A stretch of DNA of 64,000 nt, taken from positions 2,557,597-2,621,596 of the forward strand of contig NC_064048.1 of assembly GCF_932526225.1 (NCBI RefSeq), read 5' to 3'. Positions 10,690 through 23,459 of this stretch are shown one piece after another. Below the pieces are notes generated by a model that made no database searches, was not told the DNA's origin, and was given only the letters and a program-made list of their open reading frames with translations. Both the position numbers and the translations under genes were made by a program. Source of the DNA: Nematostella vectensis (taxonomy: Eukaryota > Cnidaria > Anthozoa > Actiniaria > Edwardsiidae). Every line of letters starts with the position of its first letter. The first letter of the stretch is position 1.

Positions 10690-12030
10690 TGATATTTACA
10701 AATTATTTAAATCAGGTTTAACCATGAAACTCGTTAAGCGGAGCCAGCGCGGCCGTAGGTATAAGAAAATGGTATATAACTATGCGACTGAGTTTTTTTG
10801 GTCATCGCGCGGGAGCCCTGTGGTTCTGCCTCGCCTGCTCGCTCGCCTGTCTGCCCGCGCAAGCTATGTAACCACGCTTAGCTGACACGGTCGCCTTCAC
10901 TCGAGAAAAACACAAACTTCAAACAGTAGGAAAGTTATTTGAGAAACTCTATTACAGTCATGGATTGCTTGAATCAAAGAATCTACAATCTTCTCTGAGT
11001 CCACTGTCGAAGTTCGCCTGGTTAACACACGGCGGAAGATCGATTACACTACCGATTCACAACATGGCGACGAAAGAAAGACTACGAAAAAGTCTTTACA
11101 AAAAGCCTAAAATATAAGAAAGGACCCATGTCTAAAGACGGAGACATTGAAGACAATAAAAAGCAGCAAACTATGATTATAAATGTTGTTTTTCGCCGAC
11201 TGGAAACGAATGAAACGGTACGTTTTCAAATCGTATAAGTGAGGGGGGGTATAAATGACACAGAAGAAGCAAATAAGCTTCTCGTTCTTCTCCATGCGAG
11301 AAAAGCGCAGAAAAAAAAAAGAGAGGAAGAGAGCAAATTAGAAATGAGCGAGGATATTGATGACAAAGAATGAGCGCTTGTAGCATTAGAACGTTTTAAT
11401 GATTTCAAATATGGAACATAAGTATATAGCAGAAACCATGAAAAAATAGGGTATATACAGGTTTGCATTCCATAGATAAAACGTAGTTTAATGTGTATTC
11501 TGGACTCCTGGATTTTACATGCGAAATAACTGCCCCCGAGACTCGTTGAACCAAAAAGTCTGATTTGACACTTGGTCAAATTAGAAGAGACAACACACAA
11601 AGAAATCAGTGTCCCCCCCTTTTTAAAACTCACACACTTTCGACGCCCCCCCCCCCCCCCATTGTATCCTCACGCCCCCCTCGGGATAATAAATGACTTT
11701 CCCTTACTTTAGATACTTACTTTTTCGTCCATGTTCAGTTTAGACTATATGTTTTGTAGAGTTACTGTTTTAAAAAAAGAAATCTCTAAAATACGAATTG
11801 TTCGAACAAAACCAATTCCGCTTCTGCTATTTCTGTCCAAATCATAATTTCTCGTGACAATCTTATAGAACCTGTGCCAGACTAAAAGGCAAAAAGAGTA
11901 ATTTGGTGAGAACAATTAAGGTTAGTTTTGTAAATTCTTTCTTTTTGAGGGGTGAATAATATTTATTTATTTATTTTAGTTTTTTAAGACTCTGAACTTG
12001 GCGGTACATAAAATTCACTGAACTTGTCAG
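10690..12030. other. Gene-free stretch
   Basis: AT-rich sequence with no supported exon. It contains C-runs at about 11614-11660 and a purine-rich patch at about 11300-11340. Open frames here are short and overlap on both strands without protein-like composition. Confidence 0.5.
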
Positions 12031-12031
12031 G

Positions 12032-12931
12032 ACTAGGCATATGTAGATTGTGCTCGGCAACTTTAAGGGAAACTTTTGGCGTTTTCAGCAACTTTACTAA
12101 GGACCAGCAACCTAGGGCAACTTTTGCCTTTCTTTGCAACTTTTGAGCAACAAATTGGTATTAAATCGATCCAAACCATAAAAAAGTTCGCTATTTCATC
12201 TAAAAATGGCCCTGGACAGTCCTCACTCGTTTTACGTGTGCACACGAAATCTGGACAGCGGCTATTATAACGGGCGTTTAAATATCCAGCGGTTATATCG
12301 AGGTTGCAAGGGACGCTGGGGCAACTCTCATTAAACCCACAAGCGCATCGATCTCTAGGAAACCTAAAATCTGCGTGAATGAAGGGAAAATAAGGCAACG
12401 AAAGAGCAGCGGTCAATCGACTTCGACAAATGCAACATGCGCTACGGATCGTGTGATAGAGTTTCCAAAACAGCATTGCGTGTAGCGAGGCTTGCTCGAT
12501 CAGTATAGGCTGTGAACTTTATCACTGCCTTAAGCATCATGGAGTATATTATATATGATGTAAATACTGCATTTAACAACATGATGCCTATCCAAGTGAA
12601 CTTTGACTAGTTAGAAAATTTACTAGAGAATACGTATCCTATTTATTGTTGAGTTAAAAGAGATTGATTGACAAATGTATTTATATTTTAATGATTAATT
12701 TAACATATTTTAATGCCGATTGGAGAAAATTGTTAATGAAATTGTTGAAATGAAGACAAGCAAACAAATATGTTTAGAGCATTTATCCAGAACAAACGAC
12801 TCTAGAGAGCAAACAACTTTTTTAAATTCTGGTGGCAACTTTTGGATATATTAGCAACTTTAAAGCAACTTTTGGCCATATTTTCAAGCAACTTTTCCCA
12901 AATTTACTAGCACGATCTACACATGCCTAGT
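12032..12931. mobile_element. 900-bp non-autonomous DNA transposon with TIRs
   Basis: The left end ACTAGGCATATGTAGAT and the right end ATCTACACATGCCTAGT are near-perfect inverted repeats about 25 bp long, flanked on both sides by CAGG. GCAACTTT-type subterminal repeats crowd both ends (12056-12150 and 12830-12895). No transposase motif is present. The 137-codon minus-strand open frame inside shows no family features, so I do not call it a gene. Confidence 0.75.
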
Positions 12932-13605
12932 CAGGACAAAATAAATAGAAATGAAAAATAGTTATAACATCAAACCTATGCTGCACCTCTAATAATGCTG
13001 CTGTGGCAAATATTTTTCTCTTCTTATCATGTTTGTATTTTTTTTTATTTCCTTTTTGCTGTTATTGTTTATAGGTGGTGTAAACGGACCAATACCCAGG
13101 ATTTTTTTTTTGGGGGGGGGGGAGGGGGTGCACAATCCGAAAAAGTGGACCAAAATTTCTCCGTGGGTGGTGGTGGTGGTGGGGGGGGGGGGGGGTTCAG
13201 ATAAAAATCTGACCAAAAGGAAACAAAGGTTTTTCTAATTTCTTTCCTATGTCGCTCGTTTTCTTTGCTTCACATCAAAGCCAAGTTGTTGAACGAGCGA
13301 CACAAAACGGGCAATATCTCAAAACATTCCGTCAAATTACGATTCGAGTGATTTTTTTATTCTGTTGTTGTTGTTGTTGTTGTTTTATTTTTACACGAGC
13401 TTCATCTCTGAGGGCTTCTGCTGAATGTTGGGGTTCTTATAAGCTAATATACAGTAAGCTACTGCGGTTTTCGATACTTTGCCGACGCCGACGATTTCCA
13501 ACAGGTCAATAGCATTCTCTCATTCAAAATCCTTGAAGCATTTTCATTGGCTAGTCTTGTAATTTATGTCAGTTTGAACGACGGAAGCTAGAAAGCAGTC
13601 AACAG

Positions 13606-13799
13606 CAGGGCCGTAGCAGGGGGTGGGACACTGGGGCATGTGACCCCCCCCCCCCCAAAAAAAAAAAAAATAAATAAAAATTCCAAAAATTATAAGGGAA
13701 TGACCAGTAGGGGCGTGGCGGTGCCCCCCCCCCCCCCAATATTTTCTTAATGTTTCTGTGTTGTGCCCCCCAGTCTTACATGACCTGCTACGGCTCTGA
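13606..13799. mobile_element. MITE family CAGGGCCGTAGCAGG, full copy
   Basis: The element begins CAGGGCCGTAGCAGG and ends CCTGCTACGGCTCTG, an inverted repeat, with internal C-runs and a GACCAGTAGGGGCGTGGC segment. Further copies lie at 31820-31993 (full), 15061-15200 (right end missing) and about 25190-25295 (partial). It is a source of several poly-C tracts in the window. Confidence 0.8.
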
Positions 13800-13967
13800 A
13801 CAGTTAAATTTTGTTCATGCGAACTCACATATATTGAAAAGTGCATTAAAAATTCCAACAAGGTCTATAAGCTGGCCCTTTAATTTCTGTTGTTGCTACA
13901 AGTTCATATTCTATGATTAAGGTAGACAAGCAAGTCTCGTGTTAAAAGACTTCAAACTGAAATGATG

Positions 13968-14476
13968 AACACACTAAGATCATGGACACACTAAAATATA
14001 GATCATGGACACACTTAAATATAGATCATGGACGCACTAAAATATAGATCATGGACACACTTAAATATAGATCATGGACACACTTAAATATAGATCATGG
14101 ACACACTTAAATATAGATCATGGACGCACTAAAATATAGATCATGGACGCACTAAAATATAGATCATGGGCGCACTAAAATATAGATCATGGACGCACTA
14201 AAATATAGATCATGGACGCACTAAAATATAGATCATGGACACACTTAAATATAGATCATGGACGCACTAAAATATAGATCATGGACACACTAAAATATAG
14301 ATCATGGTCACACTTAAATATAGATCATGGACGCACTAAAATATAGATCATGGACGCACTAAAATATAGATCATGGACGCACTAAAATATAGATCATGGA
14401 CGCACTAAAATATAGATCATGGACGCACTAAAATATAGATCATGGACGCACTAAAATATAGATCATGGACGCACTA
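13968..14476. repeat. 23-bp minisatellite, about 22 copies
   Basis: Tandem array of a 23-bp unit (ACTAAAATATAGATCATGG plus ACGC or ACAC, with T/A variants). Two unit types alternate at the left, and the ACGC type is nearly homogeneous at the right, which suggests recent expansion there. It lies about 280 bp downstream of the stop of the minus-strand RTX-like gene. Confidence 0.95.
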
Positions 14477-14757
14477 GAGGCGTTCGTTTTTTTCCCTATC
14501 ATTCTGGAATGGGAATGGTTGGTAGAGAATGTTCAGAATGGCATTCGAGTCGTTCTGCTACAGGTAGCAAAGAGGGTGGAATGACCTTCATTACATTCCG
14601 TAATGGGAACGCGGGATAAACGAACACGCGCTTTTTCTATTCTAATCATTCTTATTCCGGAATCACGAGTAAAAAAACGCGCCCTAAGATAGAGATAATT
14701 ATTATTGAAACACTAAGTGATCACCCGCTAGAGATATATCATAGACAAACTATTTAA

Positions 14758-17700
14758 TCAGGGCCAGTCATTCGGCCTCGCCATCTCATATTTTGCTTTC
14801 AGGTCGATGGTGCCTTCAACAGGTTTTCTCAAATCGACAAGCACATTTCTGTTTTCATTCGCTATCATCTCCACGTCCTGTAACTCCACATCCTTGTAAA
14901 AGCCCTGTCTGATGTACATCCAGTCTTTACCTGACTCCTCCCTTAGTTCAAAAGTACATCCTAGAACATAACATTCTATTAAAATAATAATTCAAAAGGG
15001 ACTTTGATTGCATGCTCTGCTTTGTTGTTGTTTACAAAATAAAAGATCACCATCCAAAACCAGGGCCGTAGCAGGAAGTGGGGCACTGGGGGCATGTGCA
15101 CCACCAAAATATTAAAAAAATATATCCAGTAGGGGTGTGGCATTGCCCCAATATTTTCATAATGTATCTGTTTTGTGACCCCCCCCCCCCCTTTGAAAAC
15201 ATAGCTTCATGTTTAGCGAGCCATCAATCGTTACAAATTTTCTACAATAAAGTTGGAAATAAAAGAGAAATATCTTGTGTTTTCTCCCTGAAGAAATTAA
15301 ATACATTTTTTCGATTACCTTGAGCTTAATTTGATGATATGATTTGGTAAACGACTGTTTGCCTGAGTGTTCTCTACGACTATTGCAAAGAGAGCTTCCG
15401 ATGATGTGATGTCGAAGGACAATTTACCATGGCCATTTTATATATATACCTATTTCAATAAAAGCTGTTAGTGCGAATGGCAATTGCCAAATGGCAGTTC
15501 TACGACCGGAGGTATTCATGGCTAGCAATTAGATAAATACATTAATAAATTCAAGCGATTTCAGAACCATATATTTATTATATGGAATGGATAGCCGTAT
15601 GTTTTATTTATATTGGAACACATATTTTGGGATCCATTTGTCCTTTCGGTCATAGAACTGCCATTGGTCAATGGCCATTTGCCATTTGCACTGACGAAGT
15701 CTTTTGAAATAGGTGTATATTCCACATAATATCTTTCTCACATCCATCTCACATGCTATTATTGACCATAAGGGTTTCAAATCATTATTCCATGACTATG
15801 ATGTTAAAAACCACATGAAACTAAGAGACAATTGGTCTTTTTCACACAAATTTTCACACAAGCCACATACCTGTATTTATGATTGTTGTCATAAGATCTT
15901 CTGTCAGGATGACTGTGTCATTTCCACCGCCCATATTTACAAATAGATACGGGACTGCGTTGGCGGCCGGTTTGAGGAACCGGATGTACTCATCCCCACC
16001 ATTCCCGTATGGACGGTTGACGAATTCAAAATCTGGCAGCTTCTGGTTAGATGACGTGTCAACCTGAAAATGATAAAGCGCAAATGCAGATGTAGAATTG
16101 ATTTTGATGGTTATTGCTATTTAATGATATTAAACACATATTAAAAGAGTTGCCCTTTAAAAATCCATTTGCGCATGTGCGCTTACAACACAGGTAGCCC
16201 ATGACTAAGAGGATAAAGCACAGGTACCCCATAGCGTACAACACCAACACAGGTAGCCCCTATAATGTTCTATACTATTCCAGTGCATGGTAACAATGAT
16301 AGACGATGGTGATGGTGGTGATGATGATTGTGATGATGACGATGGTGGTAATGGTGATGGTGATAGTGATGATTGTGATGACGAAACGTACACATCAAAC
16401 ACATCAGAATCGTTAAAGCTTAAAAGTGGGAAATACCTTCTTTGCCATTGTCATGTCGAATGTCTTCACAGGATTTTTTTTCTTTAGACTGTAGACACAG
16501 TCATGGTAGGAATCGGTTTGGTAAATGGACACCTTTGGTTCCGTGAGGGATTGGAAACGAATAGACCGCCTACGATCATTAACTCTGAATTTCAAGATCT
16601 GGAATCAAAAAGCAAAAGCTAAAAAAAAAAGAACATGAATGATGTTCATTATCATTTTCTTTAAAATTATTACCATTCTCTCGGGTGTTTTCTATGGAAC
16701 ATTCGTTTGTTAATTATATTAACGCACTTAGTGTCTGGCGTAAATGCATTTTATTTACTATTATAAATTGGCAGGGTGTCAAGGAATTAGGTTTGAGTCC
16801 CGTCTTTGGCCACTGTTTATCACAAATCCGTTCCCGTTCAAAACCCAGGAGAAATTAAGAAATTGAGAAATCACTAGTTTCGTGATATGATTAAGGATAT
16901 GAAGGCTTGCTCAATGTGAGTTATTCAGTACTTACTTGTCCCTCATCAGTCCAATCGAAGTTTTTGATGGTAATCTTATTATAACTGCAAACTACGAGCT
17001 CAGGCTGCTTTCCTGAAAGTTTGTAGCTCTCAGATGAATCAACAAGTTCATAGTACTTAAAGTCAGATCCGCTGAACATAAATGATGATGCATCGAGCAT
17101 GTACTTGTTTGCTCCTTCTGTCTGTTCCACGTAGAAGGCTGTCCTGTCCAACTCTATGAGGTCATCATAGGAGCTGCCGATGATCATGTTGATCGGCCCT
17201 GTTATTGTACCAAACTTGTGGAGTATATCAGGGGAGTACCAAAGGCCAACATGATTGGTTTTAGCGCTGAAGAATGCTCCAGTAATGCTATGGACACTGT
17301 CTTTCGGTGTTTTGAGGTTGGAGAACGAAATCGTGTTCAGGGCTTCGCAAGCTTCGCATGTATCAATCGTAAGGGTGTTTTCATCAAAGTACCTTGTAGG
17401 CTGTCCGATGGGACCGTTAATGTGGATGGTATCATTTCCACCACCTAGACCAAGGATTAATCAATGTTCCTGTAAGAACTATGCAATCTAATGGCAAGTG
17501 CATGCTGGTATGTCAAAAATACCTTTGTTATTTGTAGAAATTTGATTGGCCAGGACAAAATATTAAAGCATAAGATACACATAGCACAACAAGATTTGTA
17601 ATAAATCTTAAGATTCTGGTTATAGGATTAATTATTATGAATTTGCAGAAAAAAAAGAAGAAAACTAAAAAATAAGAAAACAAGCAAATATAGATTCTTG

Positions 17701-20700
17701 CAGCCCGCCAAAGTGAAACACCCCTGTACTAAGGTGCCATTGCAAATAGCAGTTCGTGGCCCCATTTTTACAGCCGATTTCGATGTATCGCGATGCCCTA
17801 ATTTTAAGATTTTTGTTTGAGCAATTCTTTTCCGTCAATCAAAAGTTGGGGTCGGGGGCTATGTAAATCATGTGTTGCTCGCGGCTGGAACGAGTATGTT
17901 GTGATTCTGGTGCCTTCTCGAACATTTCTATTATGACCAAAAGAAAGTCCCCCCTCTTTATGACTATGACTATAACAAAGAAATCGTGTAAAAACGACGG
18001 GAACTACGGTACCTGTCCTTTGATTACCCACAATGCATTGCGAAATACTGAGTGTCAGGCGATTTTACTTCCCGGTATATACTTCATAGGGAACGATAAG
18101 AGGGCCTGACCTTCGGGCTATCCATAAATTAACGATAAAAAGCACCCTGGAATCAAAAAGCGATACACACATGCGTAAAATAATATTTCCTATCTACTTT
18201 TCACCATTTGTTGGAGGAAAATTTTATTTGGCCCTATTTTGTGTGATTTTTACTTTTAGCCTTGTTTCCATGCCAGACGCAAAAAATAAGAATTTTGAAA
18301 TTGAAATATTTTACAGAAAGCTATCGATTCAGAAAGGCGATCATAACTTTTTTGTAATACCTTGGTATATTCTACAAATCGGCCCATGGACTATATAGAG
18401 TATCGCCGTAGGCCAGGGAGGTTGAAGTGGTTCAGCGGTAAGGACGAATTGTCTATTTAAAATCATAGTCCAAGACGGCGAAAGGTATAATTGTTTTAGA
18501 ATTAACCAACAAGAGTTTTGCTGCTTGTCTTTTCGGAACTTCAAAAAAGTCGTTTCTCAGAGCCATAATATGAGGCAAAGCTCGCAGGCTGAGTATTAAT
18601 TTGCATAGGCTTCGTCCCCAACTATTGTTTGACGGAATAGAATTGCCAAAACAAAAAACAAATATTTGAACTGGGGCATCGCGATACTTCGAATTCGGCT
18701 GTAAACCCAGTGTCCAACCCTATGGTCAAAGACAAAATTCACATGTCTTGGGCGCATCTTTTTTAGCCAATTTTCCCTTTAAATGATGTCTACGGTGACG
18801 TATTATTTACTTCATGTTTTAGCGTTTTACAAATATGAAGATAACAACTAGTTATTTGTTGACGTCCCTAAAATCACATACCTGTATCAATGTTTATCTT
18901 CTGCCCAATTTCCAGATTCCAGAAGTCTCCAATCATGACGAAGTCGGCATATTTGTGATGTAAATATCTGTACGTCCTAATATCAGCACCCCTTAGCTTG
19001 TAGTTGCCATTCCCTGCGAGCTTAGTATCAAGGATTACGAAAGTGCCATCAAGAATAGACTCTCTGACTAGCACATACCCTTCCCATTCACTGCCCACGT
19101 TTCCATTATTTCCATGCACAATTTTAGCGCCTGCATCATAGTTAGCTGTATCATCTCGTGTTAACTTAAGAGGATTGGTGTTTTGAGTAGTTTCTCGTAT
19201 CTGCATTAAAGCTGGATTGCTCTCGTAGAAATCGTGGCATTTGTATTCTGAAAAAAATAAGATCAATCAGGGCCGTAGCCAGTATTTTTAATAGGAGGGG
19301 TCCCAAAAAGGCCCTTATAAGACATTTTCCCCTGTATTTTAAGTAATATCTCATATATTTACTGTATTTTTGGCTGTGGAAGGGGGGGGGGGGCTGCACC
19401 TGGCTACGCCCCGACACGACAGTTGATTAGCTTTTCCTTGTTAATGATGGTTTGTGACCGCGACCTTGGTGCGGACCTTTGAGAGGAAAAATAAAACCTC
19501 CTTTTATCGTTTCCGGGTATATACTTCAAAGGAGACGATAAGAGGGCATGGCATTCAAAAATCAAGGGACGATCTTATCCTTGGAAACCTCTAGGTCTTT
19601 CTCTAGAGAAAGTCGTGAGAGAAACTGAAAACTGAAGAGAGCCCCTGGGTTTTCGAGGATGGATTCTACTGTGGATATTTTAAAACGTGCGCAGGGTGTG
19701 CACGCATCCTGGCGGCCTAAAAAGTGGGTCATTCCTTATTAAGAAATCTACAAATACTACGCCTTTTCCATATGATACTTATGACTGCAAACCCCCCCCC
19801 CCCCCCCTTCCCCCCACCCAATCCTAGGTTTGCGCCTGTTTTTAGAGTAACTTACCTTTCGGGAACCTGTCAAGATATTCCTTTGAATGCTTCAACTCTT
19901 CATACCAAGCCTCCTTTAGTTGGATCAGAGGGTCTATACTGGCACCCTGGTTACAGCAAGGGTCTTGATACACGAGTTCTACAATGGTCCCCGCCAGACC
20001 AAGACAAGCACTGAGAGCGCCCAGAGCGAGAAGACCTACTCCGCCGGTTACTACGCCAAATGCTACGGCGGCTACTGTTGCGAGGCCCACGACACCTGCA
20101 ACAACATTAGCGGTGGAGAAATGGATTAACGCATGTCACATTTTGAACGTTAGGGGAGCCTAAGTGGCGGAGTTGGCAGAGCTTCGTTCATTTTAACCAA
20201 ATCATCACATTTCTCTTTACCTTCAACATTTGGTAAGCCACAAATAATCAATAATTGGCAGAAAAAGTGGCAGGGCAGCTGCAAACAATATTCGACGTTT
20301 TTCTGATATTACTTGACGTTTCTATTTGGAAAGGGGATTTTATTATTTGTGCTTAAGGGGACCACGGACTTTTTATAAAAGTGGTTTACACGAATTTGCG
20401 AGTAAATGATTTCAGATTTTGAAATATTAAAAACAATCGCGATCTTGATGTAAGATGTAATGATGTAAGAAAAATTATCCGGGAGGGATTTAGGAAAATA
20501 AAATGACCAAAATAACATGATGATTTGAAGGAAACTGCCCCCCCCCTCCCCCCTTACACCTTCAAATCCTAGGTGTCTCGCCCGATTCTTGTTACTTACT
20601 TGAGGCTATTCCAAGGCTAGCGGACACTATCCCAGGTGTGTTGCCGTCCTTTATGGCGTCATATAAATCCATACTGTCAAGCCCAATACTTAAGACGTCA

Positions 20701-23454
20701 AACCACGGCCCCAGGAAATCGATATACTTGGCGACCTTTGCCCATTTCGATGCTCGGCGTAGCGTTTTCACCAAATCGTCAGAATCTGGGAGGTTTTTTA
20801 CAGTGTTTCTCAATACATCTATTGCATCGTCTTTAAGCTTTGTTGTCTGGAGGATGAATATTATGTCAGTATGCTGGTTTAGGCTCTTCTCTGCTGATTT
20901 GGAATTTCCTTGTTTTGAATTATCTAAAAGAGTCTGGGTCGAGCGCGCGGGAGACCTGTGATGTTCTAAAAAAAACGGTAGGGCCTGGGCCTGTTTCAAA
21001 ATGGCGGCCTGCAAAATCGTTATAAACACGAGTAAACCCGAATTCCTGTCAGTTGACGTGGCAGTTATTGACGAACACAGTTCTAGGGATACAAAAAACG
21101 AGAAAAGCGGATTCCTAAATATGGTATGTAATGTCCTAATAAGGAAATGACTGAGTATGCTAGAATAACGACAGTTTTCAACCTTTATAGAGCGAATTGA
21201 ATGTGTAAACAGAAACCATTTCTAACTGCCTTTTTAGCTACCAACGAAGGGTCCAACCGGAGTCGGACTCATCTCTTCCGGACGTCCCTTTAGGAATCAG
21301 CCAAAAAAGTTTCTATATCAAACAGTGCTTATTTTCTATTGAAAAATTTGATTATATTAAAATAATTTCTTTGTGCCTTTTGCCGCCACAGGTCCTTTGC
21401 ATTCCACTTCGATTAATTTAGGCTGTGTCTAAATACATCTAGTACTCATTGCAATTTGTTGTGGTTGGTAAAACTTGTGACCCCAGAGGAATCGAATTCG
21501 TCCCCAGTCTCCCTTGCCTCACCCCCAACCACAGGAATCCTAACAGAACGCCCGAGACTAGACTGTGTAATTTAAGGAAGCTGCCTCAGTTTTATTTCTA
21601 TAGCTTCGAATGCAAAAATTACACTCTTAAAAGTGTCGCACCTAAAATATGTCGGATGTTTAACTATAGATAAAATGGGATCATAAGCTCGCAGCAAATT
21701 ATAAATTGGCACACAAGAATTCCGATAGATATGCTACAATTCGACAGGTTCGGATTTTAAATGGAATATTTCTTCTTTCAGATTTTTTTTTAACTTCAAA
21801 TATGTGAGGGCAAACGTCGTGAGTTTTGTCCAAGGGGTATGATTTTAAAATAATTTTCTTCGTATAGTATGTATTTGCAAAAAACTACCAGCACATTATC
21901 CATTGTTTCGTCGCTACGGTAACTCAAATAACAACAGCTCACATATTTTCAAAAAATTCAATCCTTACTTGATAAATGGACTTAATCTTAAATTCCAAGC
22001 AAACGGAAACTGTATCCCTCTAAACATGAGCGGTGTATCTACTAGAAAACTGCAGGGAGCTTCATTTTCACTTGCCTCCGCTAAGAAATCCGTGCTACCG
22101 TATACACCATCTTTGATGGCAGTATTGTATTTTTTCCAGGCCGCAACCGCGCCGGCAAAATCCTTGTCGGCTCTTTTCTTCATATGATTCACAAAGACCA
22201 TGGTCATAGGGTTCTGTACTACAAGACCGCCGGCACCGTTCACCATGGTTAGACCGACCATTGCTCTGTACATGCTCATTTGAGCTTTCTCCTTGTCGCC
22301 TGTTGACAAATGGATATATTAAAAAATTATTTTTTTAATAGCTTTATTGGATAGGAATTTTAATATACAAAATAGATGCCGAATGGGGCCATGCGTAAAC
22401 GGGTGTACTAGGTCCATGCAGGACGTACCCCAAATGAACATATCTGAAATAAAAGTCATAATAAAGACTAATTTTGGTGGCGGCCACAGTCCAGTGCTTA
22501 GTTACGGATCTACGGGGGGGAGGGGGGGCGACAATTTGGGTCACCCACCCCCCTAGCAAAAAGCTAGATGCTTCATGTGCAAGGCAAGTCTATGTAAAAT
22601 ACATTGACATGAATGCTCACAATATAGCTTGTTTAAATCCCTCTCTTTTTGTTTGGAAATAGTGTGTGGACAATTATATTACAGAAAGAAGAAAAAAAAC
22701 CTCCCTCTACTTCAAGCTCCATACAAATGGTCAATTCCAACTACCGCTGACCCCTGCAGACGGCATGTCTTGAAGTTTCTCACACTGCACTGCGGTCATC
22801 ATTTCTCATAGCGAATAGCTAGAACTGGTGTTGCTTGTAATTTGGTTTGAATATCCGGATCTGGTGAATTTATGACGTTTTTGGAGTTGGGCTGTTTTAG
22901 GGAGTTAGGAGTGAATGGGTTAAAGAGTGGGCTTCCTGTGTTTAACATTGGGCTTCCTGTGTTACACTTTGTAGTATTTCTAAGCTTCTAAACACTCTGT
23001 GGCCTTTGGGGCCACTTAACCCTTTGTTCACCGAAATACTAGTCCAACATAGCCAGCAAATGTTTTCTTTTTCTTTTTTAGGGGGGGGAGCTGGGTTGCA
23101 GGGGGGAGGGTTGGGGAGGATGAAGTACCTGATGAAACTTTCCCTGAATGAACTGGGGATTTAATTCACTCAGGGACGAACATCATACGGGTTTCGTAGC
23201 CTACGAAACCAAGCGTCACGCCGTCATTGGATCAACGGATATATCCCTACCGTCATACCTTGTTTCATGTGGTTGAAGGCTCGGATCGAGTTTGTTCGAG
23301 CTTTGATGGCGAGGACAGTATCCTGCATTGAGATCATTTCTATTGCCCTTTCGGACATTTGCATGAGCTTGTCTGCAGCGTTGAATCTTGCGTCCGCAGG
23401 GTTCCCAAACATGGCAACCACCAGAGTCACGCACAGTAGAGCTCTCGGTGTCAT
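14758..23454 (-). CDS. Secreted protein with hydrophobic pore-like region and RTX-like GGGND motifs
   Basis: Nine exons, in coding order: 23454-23259, 22299-21969, 21045-20600, 20095-19856, 19247-18882, 17444-16936, 16598-16437, 16063-15871, 14960-14758 (TGA at 14760-14758). Phase is kept at every junction, giving about 881 residues. Residues 1-22 form a signal peptide (ALLCVTLVVAMF core, then ADA). A mostly helical N-terminal half follows, with an Ala/Gly/Val-rich hydrophobic stretch at about 325-361 like those of membrane-inserting toxins. The C-terminal half carries GGGNDT at about 527-532 and 795-800 and GNGGDE at about 770-775, resembling RTX calcium-binding turns. The combination suggests a secreted, possibly pore-forming protein, perhaps of bacterial ancestry, but I cannot assign a family. 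The start of exon 3 lies within a MITE and is the least certain border. Confidence 0.8.
15061..15200. mobile_element. MITE family CAGGGCCGTAGCAGG, truncated copy
   Basis: The left end and middle match the element at 13606-13799, but the right inverted end is absent after the C-run near 15180-15191. It lies in the last intron of the minus-strand RTX-like gene. Confidence 0.7.
15441..15721. mobile_element. Foldback MITE in intron of RTX-like gene
   Basis: Inverted repeat arms of about 70 bp run from TATATATACCTATTTC to GCAGTTCTACGACCG on the left and from TCGGTCATAGAACTGCC to GAAATAGGTGTATATT on the right, with about 130 bp between. No coding content. Confidence 0.8.
16285..16382. repeat. GAT/GGT-rich low-complexity tract
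   Basis: Imperfect trinucleotide repeats of GAT, GGT and GAC within an intron of the minus-strand RTX-like gene. The open frames through it are composition artefacts. Confidence 0.85.
17767..18705. mobile_element. 939-bp non-autonomous element with 31-bp TIRs
   Basis: The left end starts TTTACAGCCGATTTCGATG and the right end is its inverse over about 31 bp with two mismatches (GGCATCGCGATACTTCG to GGCTGTAAA). It sits in the intron between exons 5 and 6 of the RTX-like gene. Inside at about 18072-18105 is a short segment (GGTATATACTTCATAGGGA-ACGATAAGAGGG) related to 19515-19545. A tRNA-like GTGGTTCAGCGGTAAGGAC occurs near 18427 without a matching B box. Confidence 0.7.
19268..19413. mobile_element. 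MITE family R2 (GGCGTAGCCAG ends), copy 1
   Basis: The element runs from CAGGGCCGTAGCCAG to CTGGCTACGCCCCG, an inverted repeat, and is 146 bp long. A second copy, in reverse orientation and split by the hAT transposon, occupies 54302-54333 plus 56772-56881. Confidence 0.75.
20908..21175. mobile_element. MITE family CTGTCGTTTTT, copy 1 (overlaps exon 3)
   Basis: This segment matches the MITE at 63745-63998 and, inverted, 30556-30884. Shared blocks include GAGCGCGCGGGAGACCTGTG near one end and ATGGTATGTAATG...TAATAAGGAAATGA near the other. Its terminal repeat is eroded on the left. The minus-strand frame of the RTX-like gene runs through it from 21045 to the left end without a stop. Confidence 0.8.
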
Positions 23455-23459
23455 CTTGA

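Noticed and set aside
12063-12476. 137-codon minus-strand frame with several cysteines
   Set aside because: Lies wholly inside the 900-bp TIR element, has no signal peptide or recognisable domain, and no paralogous exon in the window.
16750-16860. tRNA/SINE-like B box GGTTTGAGTCC
   Set aside because: No matching A box at the right distance and no tail; kept out of the feature list.
18410-18490. Possible tRNA gene near GTGGTTCAGCGGTAAGGAC
   Set aside because: Only an A-box-like stretch is present; no B box, no clover-leaf pairing that I could draw.
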